Below are positions 36,901 to 45,883 of a DNA stretch of 64,000 nucleotides, piece after piece. Every line of letters starts with the position of its first letter. Position 1 is the first letter of the stretch. This stretch comes from Clostridia bacterium (GTDB lineage Bacteria > Bacillota > Clostridia > Oscillospirales > Acutalibacteraceae), in NCBI GenBank assembly GCA_017521925.1, contig JAFXBG010000021.1, positions 1 to 64,000 of the forward strand, in the 5' to 3' direction. Made by a program: the position numbers and the translations under genes. The notes under the pieces were generated by a model, which saw nothing but the letters and a program-made list of their open reading frames with translations, had not been told where the DNA came from and did no database searches.

Positions 36901-38112
36901 ATGAAAAAGGTACTTTCTATTCTCTTGGTTCTCGTACTCTGCTTTGGTACATGTATGGCATTTGCAGGTTGCGGTGAAACAACAACAGGCACAGATAAGG
37001 CGGATGTTAAGGTTGGCTTTATCTTCCTTCACGACGAAAACTCCACATACGACAAGAACTTCATGGATGCAGCTAAGGCAGCTTGTGAGGAAATGGGTGT
37101 TGAGTATGCTCAGAAGACTCAGATTCCCGAGTCCAACAAGTGCTACGATGCAGCAGTTGAGCTTATCGAGGTTGACGGTTGTAACGTAATTTTTGCAGAC
37201 AGCTTCGGCCACGAGTCCTTCCTTATGGATGCTGCTAAGGATTATCCTGATGTTGAGTTCTGCCACGCTACAGGTACACAGGCTCACACAGCAGGTCTTT
37301 CTAACTTCCACAATGCTTTCGCATCTATCTATGAGGGCAGATTCCTTGCAGGTGTTGCTGCAGGTATGAAGCTCAACGAGATGATCGATGCAGGCAAAAT
37401 CACAGCTGACCAGGCTAAGATGGGTTACGTAGGCGCATTCACATTTGCAGAGGTTATGTCCGGTTACACATCCTTCTACCTCGGTGCAAAGAGCATTTGC
37501 CCCACAGTTACTATGGATGTTAAGTTCACAGGTTCATGGTATGATGAGCAGTTAGAGAAAGAAGCAGCTCAGGCTCTTATTCAGGGCGGTTGCGTTCTTA
37601 TCAGCCAGCACGCTGACTCTATGGGTGCTCCCACAGCTTGCGAAACAGCAGGTGTTCCCAACGTTTCTTACAACGGTTCCACAATTGCTGCTTGCCCCAA
37701 CACATTTATCGTTTCTTCCAGAATCAACTGGGCTCCTTACTTCAAGCACATGATTACATGTGTTCAGGAAGGCAAGGATATCGAGCTTGACTGGACAGGT
37801 ACTATTGAAACTGAGTCCGTTCTTCTTACAGATGTAAACGAGGCAGTTGCTGCAGAAGGCACAGTAGCTAAGATTGAAGAAGTTAAGGCTAAGCTTCTTG
37901 ATGGTTCCATCAACGTATTTGATACAGCTACATTTACAGTAGGCGGCGAAACTCTCACAAGCTATATGGCAGACGTTGACTTTGACGCAGCTTACGAGAA
38001 GGACACAGAGGTTATCGAGGATGGCGTATTCTACGAGTCAAAGTGGCGTTCAGCTCCTTACTTCGATCTCGAAATCGACGGCATCACACTTCTTGACAGA
38101 AACTACGGCTGA
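36901..38112 (+). CDS. BMP-family nucleoside-binding lipoprotein
   Basis: This 403-residue lipoprotein (signal residues 1-19, lipobox FAGC) is the substrate-binding part of a nucleoside ABC importer, anchored outside the membrane. The BMP/PnrA fold is shown by VGFIFLHDENSTYDKNFMDAA (read in parts near residue 35) and by segments for the ligand pocket, GCNVIFADSFGHESF and GGCVLISQHADSMG. ATG 36901 with GAGGAGG upstream was chosen over a longer frame lacking a ribosome site. The strong promoter and a hairpin after the gene fit higher expression than the downstream transport genes. Confidence 0.92.
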   Translation: MKKVLSILLVLVLCFGTCMAFAGCGETTTGTDKADVKVGFIFLHDENSTYDKNFMDAAKAACEEMGVEYAQKTQIPESNKCYDAAVELIEVDGCNVIFADSFGHESFLMDAAKDYPDVEFCHATGTQAHTAGLSNFHNAFASIYEGRFLAGVAAGMKLNEMIDAGKITADQAKMGYVGAFTFAEVMSGYTSFYLGAKSICPTVTMDVKFTGSWYDEQLEKEAAQALIQGGCVLISQHADSMGAPTACETAGVPNVSYNGSTIAACPNTFIVSSRINWAPYFKHMITCVQEGKDIELDWTGTIETESVLLTDVNEAVAAEGTVAKIEEVKAKLLDGSINVFDTATFTVGGETLTSYMADVDFDAAYEKDTEVIEDGVFYESKWRSAPYFDLEIDGITLLDRNYG

Positions 38113-38124
38113 TAAAGCTTTTAT

Positions 38125-38160
38125 GAGGCGGAGCTTTTCGCTCCGCCTTATTACTATTTT
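38125..38160 (+). terminator. Partial terminator between binding protein and transporter genes
   Basis: AGGCGGAGC-ttttc-GCTCCGCCT is followed by a broken T-tract (TATTACTATTTT). It would let only part of the transcription continue, a common layout for importer operons. Confidence 0.65.
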
Positions 38161-38232
38161 AGTTTTCAACAGAGTGCTTAAGAAAATAGAGCATTCTCTT
38201 GAAAATTAAATTTTCAGAAAGGGGAGTTTTAA

Positions 38233-39780
38233 TTGGGAAAACCGGTGGCTATTGAGCTTAAGAACATTACCAAAACCTTTGGTCAGAAAGTTATCGCTAA
38301 CAAAGATGTTAACCTTATTGCATACAAAGGGGAAATCCTTTCAATTCTCGGTGAAAACGGTTCGGGTAAAACCACGCTGATGAATATGATTTCAGGTATT
38401 TATTTTCCCGATGAGGGTCAGATTTTTGTAGAAGGTCAAGAAGCAGTAATAGCTTCTCCTAAGGATGCTTTTGGTTACGGAATCGGTATGATACATCAGC
38501 ATTTCAAGCTGGTCAATGTTTTTACCGCTGCTGAAAATATTGTTTTAGGCGTTAATGACGGCAGATATAACCTAAAGAAAAGCAAGGCAAAAATCAAAGA
38601 AATCTGTGACAAATACGGTTTTAACATCGATCTGGATAAAAAGATTTATACAATGTCTGTTTCTGAAAAGCAGACTGTTGAGATTATCAAGGTGCTTTAT
38701 CGCGGTGCAGACATACTTATCCTTGATGAGCCTACTGCAGTATTAACACCTCAGGAAACAGACAAGCTTTTCGATATCCTTCGTAATATGCGTGAGGACG
38801 GCAAGTCTATTATTATCATTACTCATAAGCTTAACGAGGTTATGGAAATTTCCGACCGTGTTGCAGTACTCAGAAAGGGCGAAAATGTTGGCGTTGTTAA
38901 TACCTGTGAGGTTAACCCCTCTAAGCTTACGGAGCTTATGGTAGGTGATAAGGTAGAGCTTAACATCAACCGCACTGAGCCTAAAAATGTAGCCGACCGC
39001 TTGGTTGTTAATGGTATTACCTGCTATAGCCGTGATGGCGTAAAGCTTCTTGATAACGTAAGCTTCACTGCAAAAGCCGGTGAAATTTTAGGTATTGCAG
39101 GTATTGCAGGCAGCGGTCAGCGTGAACTTCTTGAGTCTGTAGCAGGCTTACAGAAGCTTCAAAGCGGTGAAATTCTCTATCATAACCCCAAAACAGGTTC
39201 TATCGAGAACTTAAGAGACAAAACTCCTATGCAGATTCGTAATTTAGGCGTTCGTCTTTCGTTTGTTCCTGAGGACAGACTTGGTATGGGTCTGGTTGGC
39301 AATATGGATATTGTAGATAATATGATGCTCAGAAGTTACCGCAAGGGTAAGGGAATGTTTTTAAGACGTCAGAAACCCAAGAATCTTGCAAACGATATTG
39401 TTGACCGACTTCAGGTTGTAACTCCCAGCGTTTCAACCCCTGTCCGCCGTCTTTCAGGCGGTAATGTTCAGAAGGTTCTTGTAGGCAGAGAAATTGCATC
39501 TTCTCCTAAGGTGCTAATGGTAGCTTACCCTGTACGTGGTCTTGATATAAATTCCTCATATACAATCTTTAATCTTCTTAATGAGCAGAAAGAAAAGGGT
39601 GCCGCTGTTATTTTTGTAGGTGAAGACCTTGACGCACTTCTGGAGCTTTCTGACCGCATTATGGTTATCGGTTCAGGAAGAATTACCGGTACAGTAGATG
39701 CACGTACTGCCACAAAAGAAGAAATCGGACTTCTTATGACAAAATCAGAAAGAGAAAGGGAGGGCGATAACAATGACTGA
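38233..39780 (+). CDS. Nucleoside ABC importer ATPase (YufO-like)
   Basis: This 515-residue double-domain ATPase energises the importer. The first half has a complete Walker A (GENGSGKTTL near residue 39), a signature region MSVSEKQTVEI and Walker B LILDEPTAVLTP. The second half has a degenerate Walker A GIAGSGQREL, signature LSGGNVQK and the substituted Walker B VAYPVRGLD, typical of YufO/RbsA-type proteins with one full site. It starts at TTG 38233 with AAAGGGGAG upstream. It overlaps the next gene by 8 nt. Confidence 0.93.
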   Translation: MGKPVAIELKNITKTFGQKVIANKDVNLIAYKGEILSILGENGSGKTTLMNMISGIYFPDEGQIFVEGQEAVIASPKDAFGYGIGMIHQHFKLVNVFTAAENIVLGVNDGRYNLKKSKAKIKEICDKYGFNIDLDKKIYTMSVSEKQTVEIIKVLYRGADILILDEPTAVLTPQETDKLFDILRNMREDGKSIIIITHKLNEVMEISDRVAVLRKGENVGVVNTCEVNPSKLTELMVGDKVELNINRTEPKNVADRLVVNGITCYSRDGVKLLDNVSFTAKAGEILGIAGIAGSGQRELLESVAGLQKLQSGEILYHNPKTGSIENLRDKTPMQIRNLGVRLSFVPEDRLGMGLVGNMDIVDNMMLRSYRKGKGMFLRRQKPKNLANDIVDRLQVVTPSVSTPVRRLSGGNVQKVLVGREIASSPKVLMVAYPVRGLDINSSYTIFNLLNEQKEKGAAVIFVGEDLDALLELSDRIMVIGSGRITGTVDARTATKEEIGLLMTKSEREREGDNND

Positions 39781-40891
39781 TACTAAAAAAGCAAAGCATC
39801 ATCGTGAGCCATGGGTTCACATTGTCAAGCGTGACGACCTTCCTTGGTGGAAAGCTTGGCTTATCCGTATTTCTGCTATAGTAATCGCTATACTCCTTGT
39901 TGGTGTAATTTCAACACTTCTTACAAAAGTAAGCTTCTTAGAAGTTTATGAAGTTATGATCAAAGGCGTTTTCGGGCGTCTTTTCGAAGGTGGTTCCACA
40001 ACAATGCTGTGGAAGTTCCTGCAGGAAACCGCAATTTTGCTTTGTTTAGCCCTTGCAGTTACTCCTGCATTTAAAATGCGATTCTGGAACTGTGGTGCTG
40101 AAGGTCAGGCTCTTATGGGCGGTTTAGCATCTATGATTTGCATGATAGAGCTTGGTGATAAACTTCCTTACCCTGTGCTTTTAGGTGTAATTTTCCTTAC
40201 AAGTATGCTGGCAGGTGCTTTGTGGGGTGTAATTCCTGCAATTTTCAAGGCTCAGTATAACACCAACGAAACTCTCTTTACACTTATGATGAACTACGTT
40301 GCCACTCAGATTATCAAGTATTATGTTTACATTGAGGGCGGCGGTTCAAATACAATTCAGCCTGTAGCTGCAGGTAATCTTCCAATAATCGGCGATAATC
40401 GTTATCTTTTAAATGTTATTATCGTTGCTGTGCTTACAGTGGGTCTCTTTATTTATCAGAAATACAGCAAGCAGGGCTACGAAATTTCTGTAGTAGGTGA
40501 GAGCCAGAACACTGCAAAATACGTTGGTATCAACGTTAAAAAGGTTATTATTCGTACTATGATTATCTCAGGTGCAATCTGCGGTATTGCAGGTATGCTT
40601 TTAGTTGCAGGTACAGACCACTCCATCAACACCAACACCGTTGGCGGTCAGGGCTTTACTGCAATTATGGTTTCCTGGCTTGGTCAGTTCAATCCTTTTA
40701 TTATGGTACTTATGTCAGGTCTTGTTGTATTTCTCAGAATGGGTGCAGGCAAGGTTGCCGATACCTGTGCACTTAACGCATCATTTGCCGACATTGCTGT
40801 TGGTATTGTAATTCTTTTCGTAGTAGGCTGTGAGTTCTTTATCAGATATTCTGTTAAATTCAAACACAGCAATAAGGAGGTAAAGGCATGA
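39773..40891 (+). CDS. Nucleoside ABC importer permease (YufP-like)
   Basis: This 372-residue membrane protein of the BPD_transp_2 family has about eight to ten helices and forms the channel with the next gene product. MRFWNCGAEGQALMGGLAS near residue 102 and VVGESQNTAKYVGINVKK near 245 are the conserved family segments; the latter is the coupling helix. It overlaps genes on both sides (8 and 4 nt), so stoichiometric translation is likely. Confidence 0.93.
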   Translation: MTDTKKAKHHREPWVHIVKRDDLPWWKAWLIRISAIVIAILLVGVISTLLTKVSFLEVYEVMIKGVFGRLFEGGSTTMLWKFLQETAILLCLALAVTPAFKMRFWNCGAEGQALMGGLASMICMIELGDKLPYPVLLGVIFLTSMLAGALWGVIPAIFKAQYNTNETLFTLMMNYVATQIIKYYVYIEGGGSNTIQPVAAGNLPIIGDNRYLLNVIIVAVLTVGLFIYQKYSKQGYEISVVGESQNTAKYVGINVKKVIIRTMIISGAICGIAGMLLVAGTDHSINTNTVGGQGFTAIMVSWLGQFNPFIMVLMSGLVVFLRMGAGKVADTCALNASFADIAVGIVILFVVGCEFFIRYSVKFKHSNKEVKA

Positions 40892-41877
40892 TTATAACTT
40901 TCATTTGCCGAGCTATCTTACTTGGCGTACCTCTTCTTTTTGGTTCAGTAGGTGAGATTATCACTGAAAAATCAGGCCACCTTAATCTTGGTATTCCCGG
41001 CGTTATGTATGTTGGTGCCATAAGCGGTGTTATCGGTTCCTTTATGTACGAAAATGCCTGCGGTAACGACATTGCTGCTATGAATCCCTTCCTTTCTGTT
41101 TGCATTCCCTTGCTTTGCTCCATTATCGGCTCAGTTCTTATGGGTCTTATCTACAGCTTCTTTACAGTTACTTTAAGAGCTAATCAGAACGTTACAGGTC
41201 TTGCACTTACAACCTTTGGTATCGGTCTTGGTAACTTCTTCGGCGGTTCTCTCATTAAGCTTGTAGATAGCGATATGCCTTCAATTGCTCTTACAAAGAC
41301 AAGTAATTTCTTTACAACTAAGCTTCCTTTTGCAGACGACTTAGGTGCCGTTGGTGAAATTCTGTTTTCACACGACTTTCTAACTTATGTTGCGATAGCC
41401 ATTGCAATTATAGCTACTTTTGTGTTAAAACGTACACGTGTAGGTCTTAATCTTCGTGCTGTTGGTGAAAATCCTGCCACAGCCGATGCCGCAGGCATCA
41501 ACGTTACACGTTATAAGTATGTTGCAACTATGATTGGTTCTGCTGTTGCAGGTCTTGGCGGACTCCAGTACGTTTTTGCATATGCAAACGGCGTTTGGTC
41601 AAACAATGCCTTTGGTGACAGAGGCTGGATGGCTATTGCTCTTGTAATTTTTGCACTGTGGAATCCTTCCCTTGCTATTGCAGGTTCCTTCCTTTTCGGT
41701 GCTCTCTGCAACGCAAACAACTATATTCAGGGTCTTGGAACAGAAACTCAGGAGCTTTTCAAAATGCTTCCTTACGTTGTTACAATTATTGTTCTTGTAT
41801 TTACAAGTATGCGTAAAAAGCGCGAGCATCAGCCACCTGAAAGCTTAGGACTTTCATACTTCCGCGAAGAACGCTGA
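40888..41877 (+). CDS. Nucleoside ABC importer permease (YufQ-like)
   Basis: This 329-residue BPD_transp_2-family membrane protein is the second permease. ITEKSGHLNLGIPGVMYVGA near residue 25 and LRAVGENPATADAAGINVTRYK near 190 (coupling helix, read in parts) identify it. It is the last gene of the operon; its TGA abuts repeat copy C. Confidence 0.93.
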   Translation: MIITFICRAILLGVPLLFGSVGEIITEKSGHLNLGIPGVMYVGAISGVIGSFMYENACGNDIAAMNPFLSVCIPLLCSIIGSVLMGLIYSFFTVTLRANQNVTGLALTTFGIGLGNFFGGSLIKLVDSDMPSIALTKTSNFFTTKLPFADDLGAVGEILFSHDFLTYVAIAIAIIATFVLKRTRVGLNLRAVGENPATADAAGINVTRYKYVATMIGSAVAGLGGLQYVFAYANGVWSNNAFGDRGWMAIALVIFALWNPSLAIAGSFLFGALCNANNYIQGLGTETQELFKMLPYVVTIIVLVFTSMRKKREHQPPESLGLSYFREER

Positions 41878-41954
41878 GTGGGTCAGCCACACACGGGGCG
41901 GTTCGCCTGCGGAAAGGTTAGTTTTAGAGGCAACCCTAATAAACGGCGTGTTGG
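41878..41954 (+). repeat. Stop-codon-abutting repeat, copy C
   Basis: The element starts after the permease TGA: GTGGGT-CAGCC-ACACAC (one mismatch), GGGCG-gtt-CGCCT, TGCGGAAAGGTTAG, GGTT...AACC, and AAACGGCGTGTTGG. Confidence 0.87.
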
Positions 41955-41970
41955 TTTATTATGAATGTAA

Positions 41971-42006
41971 AACACCACTGAGAAAATAAATCTCAGTGGT
42001 GTTTTT
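41971..42006. terminator. Bidirectional terminator between convergent operons
   Basis: AACACCACTGAGA / TCTCAGTGGTGTT has a 7-nt loop, with T-runs reading in both directions. It sits exactly between repeat copies C (plus) and H (minus). Confidence 0.9.
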
Positions 42007-42032
42007 ATATCTTAACTTCCAAATTTACTTTT

Positions 42033-42108
42033 GTACCGCCGTTAATGAAGGCTAAGTTTTAACCTGACTTTTTTAAAGGCGGAAAAGCCCTGCAGGTGGC
42101 TGACCTGC
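42033..42108 (-). repeat. Stop-codon-abutting repeat, copy H
   Basis: On the minus strand the element follows the lipoprotein TAA directly: GCAGGT-CAGCC-ACCTGC, GGGC-loop-GCC, a GTCAGGTTAAA core and TTAACGGCGGTAC. The stem arms differ from other copies but still pair. Confidence 0.85.
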
Positions 42109-42873
42109 TTATACTGCAAAGTCGTAGTATTTTGTCAGTATATCCTCAACCGCTTCATCGCTGAGCTTTACAGACGTAGCGGTTAAATAGTTTGTAAGGT
42201 AAATATCCCTTGTCTGCATAATGTGAAGCTCATAACCGCTTAAGGTGCCTCTGAGGGTCAGACCCTTGTTGCATTTGTAAAGGGGATAAATAACTTCTCT
42301 TGACTCCTCTATGATTTTGGCATAGTCTGAACCATCATCTGCACCGTTGAAGTAACTGAAGATTTCTTCGCTGGTTTTTGACGATAACAAAGCTGTGCCG
42401 TAATCACCGTAATATGTGCACTGAAAACCGATTCTGTCGGCATCATCATAGGAAATCTGAGAGTATTCCTCGTAATTTTCCTGTTGGGTATAGTAGGTGC
42501 TCTGGATTTCCTCAGGCGGATAGGCAAGGGATTTATAGGTATTTGCTCCGTTTTTGTAAATGTCAATGTTTGACACCGCCAGAATTTCCCTCAGCCCGTC
42601 GTAATAGCCTGTGTAGCCAAGTTCCTCGCTTAAAAGCACAGGCACGTCAGACTCGGTAACGCTTATTCTGTTTGAATATACGTCGTTGAAAAAGTAGGGA
42701 ACACCCTCAGGAAGCTTCACAAAAGTTTTACCCTGAAAGCTTACGGTTTCTCTGTCTTCGCTTAAAACTGCGTGCCGTGCTTTCAGTTCGTCAAGCATAT
42801 CACAGCCTGTAAACATCATGCCCAGAAGTGCTATGAGAGCAATGACACTTAAAAGTCTGATAAGTTTTTTCAT
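42109..42873 (-). CDS. Lipoprotein, paralogue of the next upstream gene
   Basis: This 254-residue protein has unknown function. It has a lipoprotein signal (lipobox FTGC near residue 24), then a segment LKARHAVLSEDRETVSFQGK nearly identical to the paralogue, a shared VTESDVPVLLSE motif, and a divergent C-terminus. GGGAGGATAATT precedes the ATG. It is the last gene of the GntR/ABC operon, so it is probably a surface protein serving or protected by that exporter; that link is inferred. Confidence 0.8.
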   Translation of the reverse strand: MKKLIRLLSVIALIALLGMMFTGCDMLDELKARHAVLSEDRETVSFQGKTFVKLPEGVPYFFNDVYSNRISVTESDVPVLLSEELGYTGYYDGLREILAVSNIDIYKNGANTYKSLAYPPEEIQSTYYTQQENYEEYSQISYDDADRIGFQCTYYGDYGTALLSSKTSEEIFSYFNGADDGSDYAKIIEESREVIYPLYKCNKGLTLRGTLSGYELHIMQTRDIYLTNYLTATSVKLSDEAVEDILTKYYDFAV

Positions 42874-42911
42874 AATTATCCTCCCTTGTCAGAAGCTTTA
42901 CTGAAACAACC

Positions 42912-43781
42912 TTAGTCTACAAACATCATTGTAGGTCCGTCGGCAGAGCCGATTACGCCTACGTATTCTGTGTCATAGGCAGTATCAGACCAGCTTCCGT
43001 AGAAGTGTTCATCCTTAAGCTCTTTTGAAGCTTTGTCGGAAAGCTCAACTGCCTTTTCGGTGGTGTAGTCCACAAGATAAGCCTTGCTCTCGGAGTCTCT
43101 TGCAATGGTTATGTTGTTCAGATAAGCGGCAACCAAAGCGTTTTCGTCGCACTTGTAAATGCCTGACTGCAGGGTGTCGCAGTATTCATTTCTGATAAAG
43201 AGTTCCTCATAAACGTTTTCACTCATATTTTCGGGGTTGCTCAGGTGCTCAAAGATTTCCTTTGTAAAATCTTCGCTTAAAACCTCAAGGGTATAATACC
43301 AGCCGTCGGCTTCTACAACTTCAAACTCAATACCTGCACAGTTAAGCTCGTTACTGCTGAGAGCTTTAACGTATTTATCATAGTCCTTCTCGTTGCAGTA
43401 ATAGAGCATATTGTCAGAGCTTGATATGTATTCCGTAGTAAAAGAGCCGTTGTCAGCAGCAACCCATATGTTAATCGAGAAAATATCCTTTGCCTTATCA
43501 TATTCAGAAGAGTACCTCTGAGTTTCAGAGAGCAGCACAGGCACGTCTGCATCGGTTACCGAAATGTTGTCGTACTCGTAGCCGTAGGATGAGCTTACGT
43601 AAATTGATTCGTGGGTGGGGAGCTTTCTGTAGGTTTCGCCCCGAAAGCTTATTGTTTCCCTGTCCTCACTTAAAATCGCATGATTTGCACGCATTTGGTC
43701 AAGGTAATCGCAACCTGTAAAGAGCAGTGCAAAAGCTGCAACTGTAAGGCAAAGGGCAATTATTTTAATAGATTTTTTCAT
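42912..43781 (-). CDS. Lipoprotein, paralogue of the downstream gene
   Basis: This 289-residue lipoprotein (lipobox FTGC) has unknown function. It shares the MRANHAILSEDRETISFRGE and VTDADVPVLLSE segments with the gene downstream, showing a tandem duplication followed by divergence; this copy is about 35 residues longer. The C-terminus ends in GSADGPTMMFVD, resembling the conserved tail seen in some Clostridial sodium-pump-related and lipoprotein families. ATG 43781 was chosen because AAGGAGG lies 7 nt upstream. Confidence 0.8.
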   Translation of the reverse strand: MKKSIKIIALCLTVAAFALLFTGCDYLDQMRANHAILSEDRETISFRGETYRKLPTHESIYVSSSYGYEYDNISVTDADVPVLLSETQRYSSEYDKAKDIFSINIWVAADNGSFTTEYISSSDNMLYYCNEKDYDKYVKALSSNELNCAGIEFEVVEADGWYYTLEVLSEDFTKEIFEHLSNPENMSENVYEELFIRNEYCDTLQSGIYKCDENALVAAYLNNITIARDSESKAYLVDYTTEKAVELSDKASKELKDEHFYGSWSDTAYDTEYVGVIGSADGPTMMFVD

Positions 43782-43791
43782 AGGTGCCTCC

Positions 43792-44601
43792 TTACTCAAG
43801 GTTAAGCTTCTTCTTCATAATTGTATGTGCAATAAGGTAGTAAACTCCGCCTAAAACTGCTTCAATTACCAGAGCACCTAAAAATGCAACGTGAACGAAC
43901 TCTGTGGGGTTAAGCTCAATCCATCTGATGATATTGTAGAAAAGCTCTGTGTCCTCAAACACTGTCATAAACACCAAGCCAAATGTAACGATTATCTGAG
44001 TAAGGTAGTAGTAGCCGAAGTATACACCAAGTGCTAAAAGCACACGGCTTCTCTTTGCAAGCTGACCGATGCACATACAAGCATAGAAAAGCAGAATACC
44101 TGTGCAGATGGATACAAGCATAAGAACCGCAAACTCAATAATATAAAGAGCAAGGTCTGCACCTAAAGTTTCGCTTGCTTTGCCGAAAATAAAGCCTGCT
44201 GCCTTGAAAATTTCCACTAAAAGCTCACCGCTTGTTGCAATGCAGAAGGCAAAAAATATAACAGCCAGAGATGCAATATAAGCAACGGCAGATGTAAAAA
44301 GCTTTGTGCCTAAGTGAGCATTTACAGATACAGGCAATGTAAATGTCAGGTAGCCTTCTTTTGAGAAAAGATTTCTGTAAAATCTGATAATACAGGAAAC
44401 CATTGTGAAAACAACGCCTACAACAAGTCCTATTGCAAGGACAATAATTGAAGAAACGCTTATGATGTCGTAGATAACCGAATCATTTTCAAAGATTACG
44501 ATGATTCTTGTAATAAGAGAAAGTCCTAAAAGAATTATGTACATAGGCACAAGCATTCTGGAAAGTGCCATAAATTCGTGTTTAATTAATTTCTTTACCA
44601 T
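43792..44601 (-). CDS. ABC transporter permease
   Basis: This 269-residue membrane protein has about six helices and no clear periplasmic domain, typical of ABC-2-like exporter permeases in YtrA-regulated operons. It starts HEFMALSRMLVPMYIILLG. It overlaps the ATPase gene by 7 nt. Substrate is unknown; family members are often linked to envelope stress or antimicrobial peptides. Confidence 0.8.
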   Translation of the reverse strand: MVKKLIKHEFMALSRMLVPMYIILLGLSLITRIIVIFENDSVIYDIISVSSIIVLAIGLVVGVVFTMVSCIIRFYRNLFSKEGYLTFTLPVSVNAHLGTKLFTSAVAYIASLAVIFFAFCIATSGELLVEIFKAAGFIFGKASETLGADLALYIIEFAVLMLVSICTGILLFYACMCIGQLAKRSRVLLALGVYFGYYYLTQIIVTFGLVFMTVFEDTELFYNIIRWIELNPTEFVHVAFLGALVIEAVLGGVYYLIAHTIMKKKLNLE

Positions 44602-45293
44602 CTGAATACCTCCCTGAACAGCTCGTCAACACTCATACCGTTTTCTTCTCTGATTTCGTCAACGGTTTTCTGAAGCTTAACCACACCTTTGTCAATGAAG
44701 ATAACCTCGTCTAAAATCTGCTCAATATCCGAAATAAGGTGAGTAGATAAAAGCACAGATGCTTCAGGGTTGTAGTTGTTGATGATAGTTGAGATTATGT
44801 AGTCACGTGTGGCAGGGTCAACACCCGCAATAGGTTCATCAAGCACGTAAAGCTCGGCATTTCGGCTCATAACCAAAATAAGGCAAACCTTTTCCTTGTT
44901 ACCTTTTGAAAGGGTCTTAAGCTTAACAGTGGGGTCAATGTCAAGATTCTTAAGCATCTTGTACGCAAGCTCAGGTCTGAAATCAGGGTAGAAGTCAATA
45001 AACATATTGACAATCTGCTCCACCCTCATCCAGGAGTTTAAGTAGCTTGAGTCAGGCAGATAGGAAACCTTGCTTTTGGTTTCTACTCCGGGGGTGTAGC
45101 CGTCAATAGTAAGCTTACCGTCTGTAGGGGTCAGAAGACCGTTCATAATTTTAATAAGTGTGGTTTTACCTGAGCCGTTAGGGCCAAGCAAACCGATAAT
45201 TTTGCCTCTGGGAATAACCAGATTAACATTGTTCAGAGCTGTAATCTTACCGTAGGACTTAGTAAGATTTTCACATTTTAAAAGCTCATTCAT
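44595..45293 (-). CDS. ABC transporter ATPase
   Basis: This 232-residue single-domain ATPase has Walker A GPNGSGKTTLI near residue 37, Q-loop region SYLPDSSYL, a signature variant TLSKGNKEKV near 130 and Walker B LYVLDEPIAGVDP. The SKGNKEK signature (instead of SGGQ) is typical of YtrB/YxlF-type exporters. It overlaps the GntR gene by 8 nt and pairs with the downstream permease. Confidence 0.92.
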   Translation of the reverse strand: MNELLKCENLTKSYGKITALNNVNLVIPRGKIIGLLGPNGSGKTTLIKIMNGLLTPTDGKLTIDGYTPGVETKSKVSYLPDSSYLNSWMRVEQIVNMFIDFYPDFRPELAYKMLKNLDIDPTVKLKTLSKGNKEKVCLILVMSRNAELYVLDEPIAGVDPATRDYIISTIINNYNPEASVLLSTHLISDIEQILDEVIFIDKGVVKLQKTVDEIREENGMSVDELFREVFRW

Positions 45294-45651
45294 TGCAATT
45301 CCACTCCTTCACATACCTTTTAATTTCGCTATTGTCCATCCCAAGAGCATTCATCTGACCGAAGTAGTCACTGGTCTTACTCCTGATAAGCTCATCGACT
45401 TCATTTTCTGCGGTCTCTGTCTGTGCTGACACATACCAACCTGAACCACGAACTGAGTAAATAATGCCTTTTTGGTCAAGCTGCTCAAAGGATTTTTGCA
45501 CAGTGTTTGGGTTAACACCCGCTGTAACTGCAACTTCTCTGACAGACATAAGGCGTTCGTTGGGCTTAAACTCGCCTGCGGCAATTTTAACACAAATCTG
45601 TTCGCAAATCTGTGGGCAGATTGGTCTGGTTTTGTCAAGCTTCCAGCTCAC
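45286..45651 (-). CDS. YtrA-family GntR transcriptional regulator
   Basis: This 121-residue regulator has an N-terminal winged helix (LMSVREVAVTAGVNPNTVQKSFEQL near residues 36-62, read in parts, then GIIYSVRGSGWYV) and only a short C-terminal dimer helix, the hallmark of the YtrA subfamily. It should repress its own operon. GTG start with AAGGAGG upstream. Palindromes in its promoter (see 45671-45723) are likely operators. Confidence 0.92.
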   Translation of the reverse strand: MSWKLDKTRPICPQICEQICVKIAAGEFKPNERLMSVREVAVTAGVNPNTVQKSFEQLDQKGIIYSVRGSGWYVSAQTETAENEVDELIRSKTSDYFGQMNALGMDNSEIKRYVKEWNCNE

Positions 45652-45670
45652 AAATATACCTCCTTAAAAT

Positions 45671-45723
45671 GTACTGTACTACTGTACTAATACGATAATA
45701 CACTGTAACAGTATAAAAGTCAA
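45671..45723 (-). promoter_or_regulatory. Promoter and operator of the YtrA-like operon
   Basis: Minus-strand TTGACT (45723-45718), a 17-nt spacer and TATTAT (45700-45695). The spacer holds the perfect palindrome ACTGT-A-ACAGT (45702-45712). Downstream of the -10 lies GTACTGTACTACTGTAC (45671-45687), rich in TACTGTA/TACAGTA. Both are placed where a repressor would block transcription. Confidence 0.75.
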
Positions 45724-45828
45724 GCTTTTTTTAAATGAAAAATATGAATATTTAATATTTTCTGATATAAGGTGTTTATATTAAAAGATTAAGTCAAGAT
45801 TATTCTTTAACAGGGTAAAAGAAAAATA

Positions 45829-45864
45829 CCGCTCCTTGAATTTATAACAAGGTGCGGTATGACT
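45829..45864 (-). terminator. Terminator of the alarmone synthetase gene
   Basis: On the minus strand, ATACCGC-A-CCTTG / CAAGG-A-GCGGTAT is followed by TTTTTC. The 45724-45828 stretch shows nothing further. Confidence 0.8.
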
Positions 45865-45883
45865 TTTTATATCGATGATGATA

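Noticed and set aside
38125-38160. Operon end after the BMP-type binding protein
   Set aside because: The hairpin has a broken T-tract and the following ATPase and permease genes belong to the same importer, so partial read-through is more likely than a full stop.
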